Shown here piece by piece: positions 15,642-17,363 of a DNA stretch of 17,363 nucleotides. Location: NCBI GenBank assembly GCA_946479055.1, contig CAMLEX010000010.1, positions 1 through 17,363 on the forward strand, given 5' to 3'. The notes under the pieces are model-generated. The model was not told the origin of the DNA and searched no databases. It worked only from the letters and a program-made list of their open reading frames with translations. The translations under genes were made by a program, and so were the position numbers. The stretch's first letter is position 1; every line of letters begins with the position of its first letter. The DNA is from an uncultured Bacteroidota bacterium. GTDB taxonomy: Bacteria > Bacteroidota > Bacteroidia > Chitinophagales > Chitinophagaceae.

Positions 15642-16949
15642 ATGAAAATGAAAAAAATATCGTGGCTGGGATCCGGAGTTTTACTCATAGCTGTATTTAT
15701 TGCTGTGGTAATCATGCTGACCAGGTTTACAAAAATAGAGGTGACGACAAATTCCTATCCTGATTCAGGTAAAGCGATTCACAATGACAATGCAGGGCTT
15801 GCATCAACACCGCCCATGGGATGGAATAGCTGGAATTGGTTTGGGAAAAAGAATATTAATGAAAAATTAGTGTTTGAAGTAATTGATGCCATACACAATG
15901 AAGGCTTGCAGGAGGCCGGGTACAATCATGTTGTAGTTGACGGGGGTTGGCGTGATACTAAACTTGGACCTAAAGGAGAGTTATTACCCCATCCGGATAA
16001 GTTTCCTCACGGTATGAAAATACTGGCAGATTATGCGCATTCAAAGGGATTAAAATTCGGAGTACATACTGTTCCAGGCACGCACGACTGCATTGGCGAC
16101 AAAGTGGGTGGGTATGGGTATGAAGAAGTACAACTAAAACAGTTTATTGATTGGGGGATTGATTTTATAAAACTGGATCTATGCCGGTTTTCAGGGGAGT
16201 GGAATGAAAAATTAATAAAAGATACTTATACCAGATGGAGCAGTCTTATCAAAAAAAACGACGCCAATATTATTTTAAGTATCAGCGCCTATAAATTCCG
16301 GGATTGGTATCCTGCAGTGGGACAAATGGGACGCACCACTGAAGACATAAGTACAATTGCAGGTGGAATGTCGGGGTGCACCGCGGTTTTTGATGATAGT
16401 ATTCCTAAAGAAAAAAATACATGGGGCTTATTAAGTGTTATGCAAGTAGCCGAAGAAAATAATAAATGGGCCAAATACGCCGGACCCGGATACTGGAATG
16501 ATCCGGATATGATAGTCACCGGTGAACAGGGCCTTTCTGTTGAAGAGCAAAAAGCCCATTTCGCATTGTGGTGTATTATGTCTGCTCCGCTTATGCTGGG
16601 CAACGACCCTAGAAACATGACACAGGTAGAAAAAAATATAATCCTTAACAAAGACTGCATCAAGATTGATCAGGACCCAACTGAACAGGGCAAACGGGTA
16701 AAAGTAAATGGCAAAACTGAAATCTGGGCAAAGCGACTGCAAAATGATAAAATAGCTGTTTTGCTTTTAAACAGGGATAAACAAGAAACTAAAAAGATAA
16801 CGTTGCATTATTCTGATATAGGCATAACAGGTAAAGCAAGAATCAAAGATGTTTATTCAGGGAAAGATCTTGGTTATTTTACCGGATCGTTTACTGGATC
16901 AATAAATCCACGATCAGGTTTATTTATAATTCTTGATTTGAAAAATTGA
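15642..16949 (+). CDS. GH27 alpha-galactosidase-like glycosidase, membrane-anchored or secreted
   Basis: The 435-residue protein begins with KK and a strong hydrophobic segment (about residues 6-26) that has no Ala-x-Ala or lipobox Cys, so an N-terminal membrane anchor facing the periplasm is likely. The GH27 barrel starts with PPMGWNSWNWFG, then VVVDGGWRD and GLKFGVHT. The nucleophile is D179 in KLDLC and the acid/base is D235 in MGRTTEDIS, the 56-residue spacing matching the family. WNDPDM at 285-290 is the substrate-site DPDM. A C-terminal beta domain ends the protein. GH27 members cleave alpha-galactosides, alpha-GalNAc or beta-L-arabinopyranosides. C-x-x-G-x-C-type disulfide sites of animal enzymes are absent, though CIG after TH is kept. 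Starts at 15591 (overlapping the transporter) and 15603 exist, but 15642 leads straight into the signal segment. Confidence 0.88.
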   Translation: MKMKKISWLGSGVLLIAVFIAVVIMLTRFTKIEVTTNSYPDSGKAIHNDNAGLASTPPMGWNSWNWFGKKNINEKLVFEVIDAIHNEGLQEAGYNHVVVDGGWRDTKLGPKGELLPHPDKFPHGMKILADYAHSKGLKFGVHTVPGTHDCIGDKVGGYGYEEVQLKQFIDWGIDFIKLDLCRFSGEWNEKLIKDTYTRWSSLIKKNDANIILSISAYKFRDWYPAVGQMGRTTEDISTIAGGMSGCTAVFDDSIPKEKNTWGLLSVMQVAEENNKWAKYAGPGYWNDPDMIVTGEQGLSVEEQKAHFALWCIMSAPLMLGNDPRNMTQVEKNIILNKDCIKIDQDPTEQGKRVKVNGKTEIWAKRLQNDKIAVLLLNRDKQETKKITLHYSDIGITGKARIKDVYSGKDLGYFTGSFTGSINPRSGLFIILDLKN

Positions 16950-17007
16950 AACGGTTTCCAGGAAATTTTTTGAGTGGCAACATTTGTTGTTGAGTAAAAA
17001 TTAATTC

Positions 17008-17363
17008 ATGCAATTTTTAGTATACCTTATATCAATATCTGCTTTACTGTTGATGACAGCATGTAACAATAATTCAGCGGTCGGTAAACAGCGGAATGAT
17101 ACCGCTGCTATAGAATCTCATGAAGTAAATGTATTGCCAGCGGTAACAGCATTTCAGGATACGATTGATGGTAAAAAAACAAACCTTTTCGTACTAAAGA
17201 ACAACAGCATTGCAGTTGCCGTTACCAATTATGGTGCAAGGGTAGTAAGCCTTCTCGTTCCTGATAAGGAAGGAAAATTGGTTGATGTTGTATTGGGCTT
17301 TGATAATCTTGCTTCCTATACTGCTGGCCCTAATAATTATTTTGGAGCAGTTGTTGGACGTTA
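17008..17363 (+). CDS. Aldose 1-epimerase, lipoprotein; 3' truncated by window edge
   Basis: Only the first 118 codons are in the window. The ATG at 17008 opens a lipoprotein signal peptide (MQFLVYLISISALLLMTAC, lipid Cys 19), then a low-complexity tether of about 30 residues. A mutarotase N-terminus follows: FVLKNNSIAVAVTNYGARV, LLVPDKEG, VVLGFDNL, and FGAVVGR at the cut. The catalytic His and Glu residues lie beyond the edge, so activity cannot be judged. It is a paralogue of the cytoplasmic mutarotase at 13100, but exported, and would act on sugar freed by the exported glycosidases. It begins 58 bp after the GH27 gene. Confidence 0.88.
   Translation, partial: MQFLVYLISISALLLMTACNNNSAVGKQRNDTAAIESHEVNVLPAVTAFQDTIDGKKTNLFVLKNNSIAVAVTNYGARVVSLLVPDKEGKLVDVVLGFDNLASYTAGPNNYFGAVVGR

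Noticed and set aside
16944..17007. Small palindromes after the GH27 stop (GAAACGGTTTC, TTTCC-A-GGAAA and CAACATTTGTTG) with a nearby T-run
   Set aside because: Loops are too small or stems too short for a credible terminator, and the spacer is only 58 bp.

Overview
The window is a stretch of about 17.4 kb in which every convincing gene lies on the + strand with short spacers. It reads as one carbohydrate-utilisation operon, or two consecutive ones, of a Bacteroidota bacterium. I lean towards a Chitinophagaceae-like member, but the genus cannot be fixed from the sequence. Reasons for Bacteroidota: moderately AT-rich DNA, starts that mostly lack a Shine-Dalgarno sequence, several hydrolases with lipoprotein signal peptides, and protein families typical of that phylum. 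No SusC/SusD pair, regulator, tRNA, rRNA, mobile element or CRISPR array is visible. The window cuts a gene at each end.

Layout from left to right: (1) the 3' part of a PHP-fold metallohydrolase (DUF3604/CehA-McbA type); (2) a short-chain dehydrogenase/reductase (SDR); (3) a lipoprotein GH42-like beta-galactosidase; a 237-bp spacer with overlapping inverted repeats and a T-run; (4) a lipoprotein that looks related to GH129/GH101; (5) a secreted GH116 (DUF608/GBA2-type) glycosidase; (6) a second SDR; (7) an SMP-30/gluconolactonase-type lactonase; (8) a mandelate racemase/enolase-superfamily sugar-acid dehydratase; (9) a cytoplasmic aldose 1-epimerase overlapping gene 8 by 47 bases; (10) a sugar-porter MFS transporter; (11) a membrane-anchored or secreted GH27 alpha-galactosidase-like enzyme; (12) the 5' part of a second aldose 1-epimerase, this one a lipoprotein.

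Proposed logic (inference): four exported glycosidases (GH42, GH129-like, GH116, GH27) trim a branched glycan or glycoconjugate outside the cytoplasm. The lipoprotein mutarotase equilibrates the released sugar and the MFS porter imports it. In the cytoplasm a second mutarotase, an SDR (aldose dehydrogenase), the SMP-30 lactonase, the enolase-superfamily dehydratase and the other SDR (2-keto-3-deoxy-acid dehydrogenase) would form a non-phosphorylating oxidative pathway, like those known for L-fucose, L-rhamnose, D-galactose or pentoses. The final aldolase or hydrolase step, a kinase, an outer-membrane importer and a regulator are not in view. The sugar cannot be named from sequence alone. The most interesting points are the GH129/101-like protein, the Gln-Glu in place of the near-invariant Asn-Glu in the GH42-like enzyme, the Lys-x-Glu active-site variant of the dehydratase, the Asn-to-Asp change in the sugar-porter TM7 motif, and the PHP enzyme at the head of a sugar operon.
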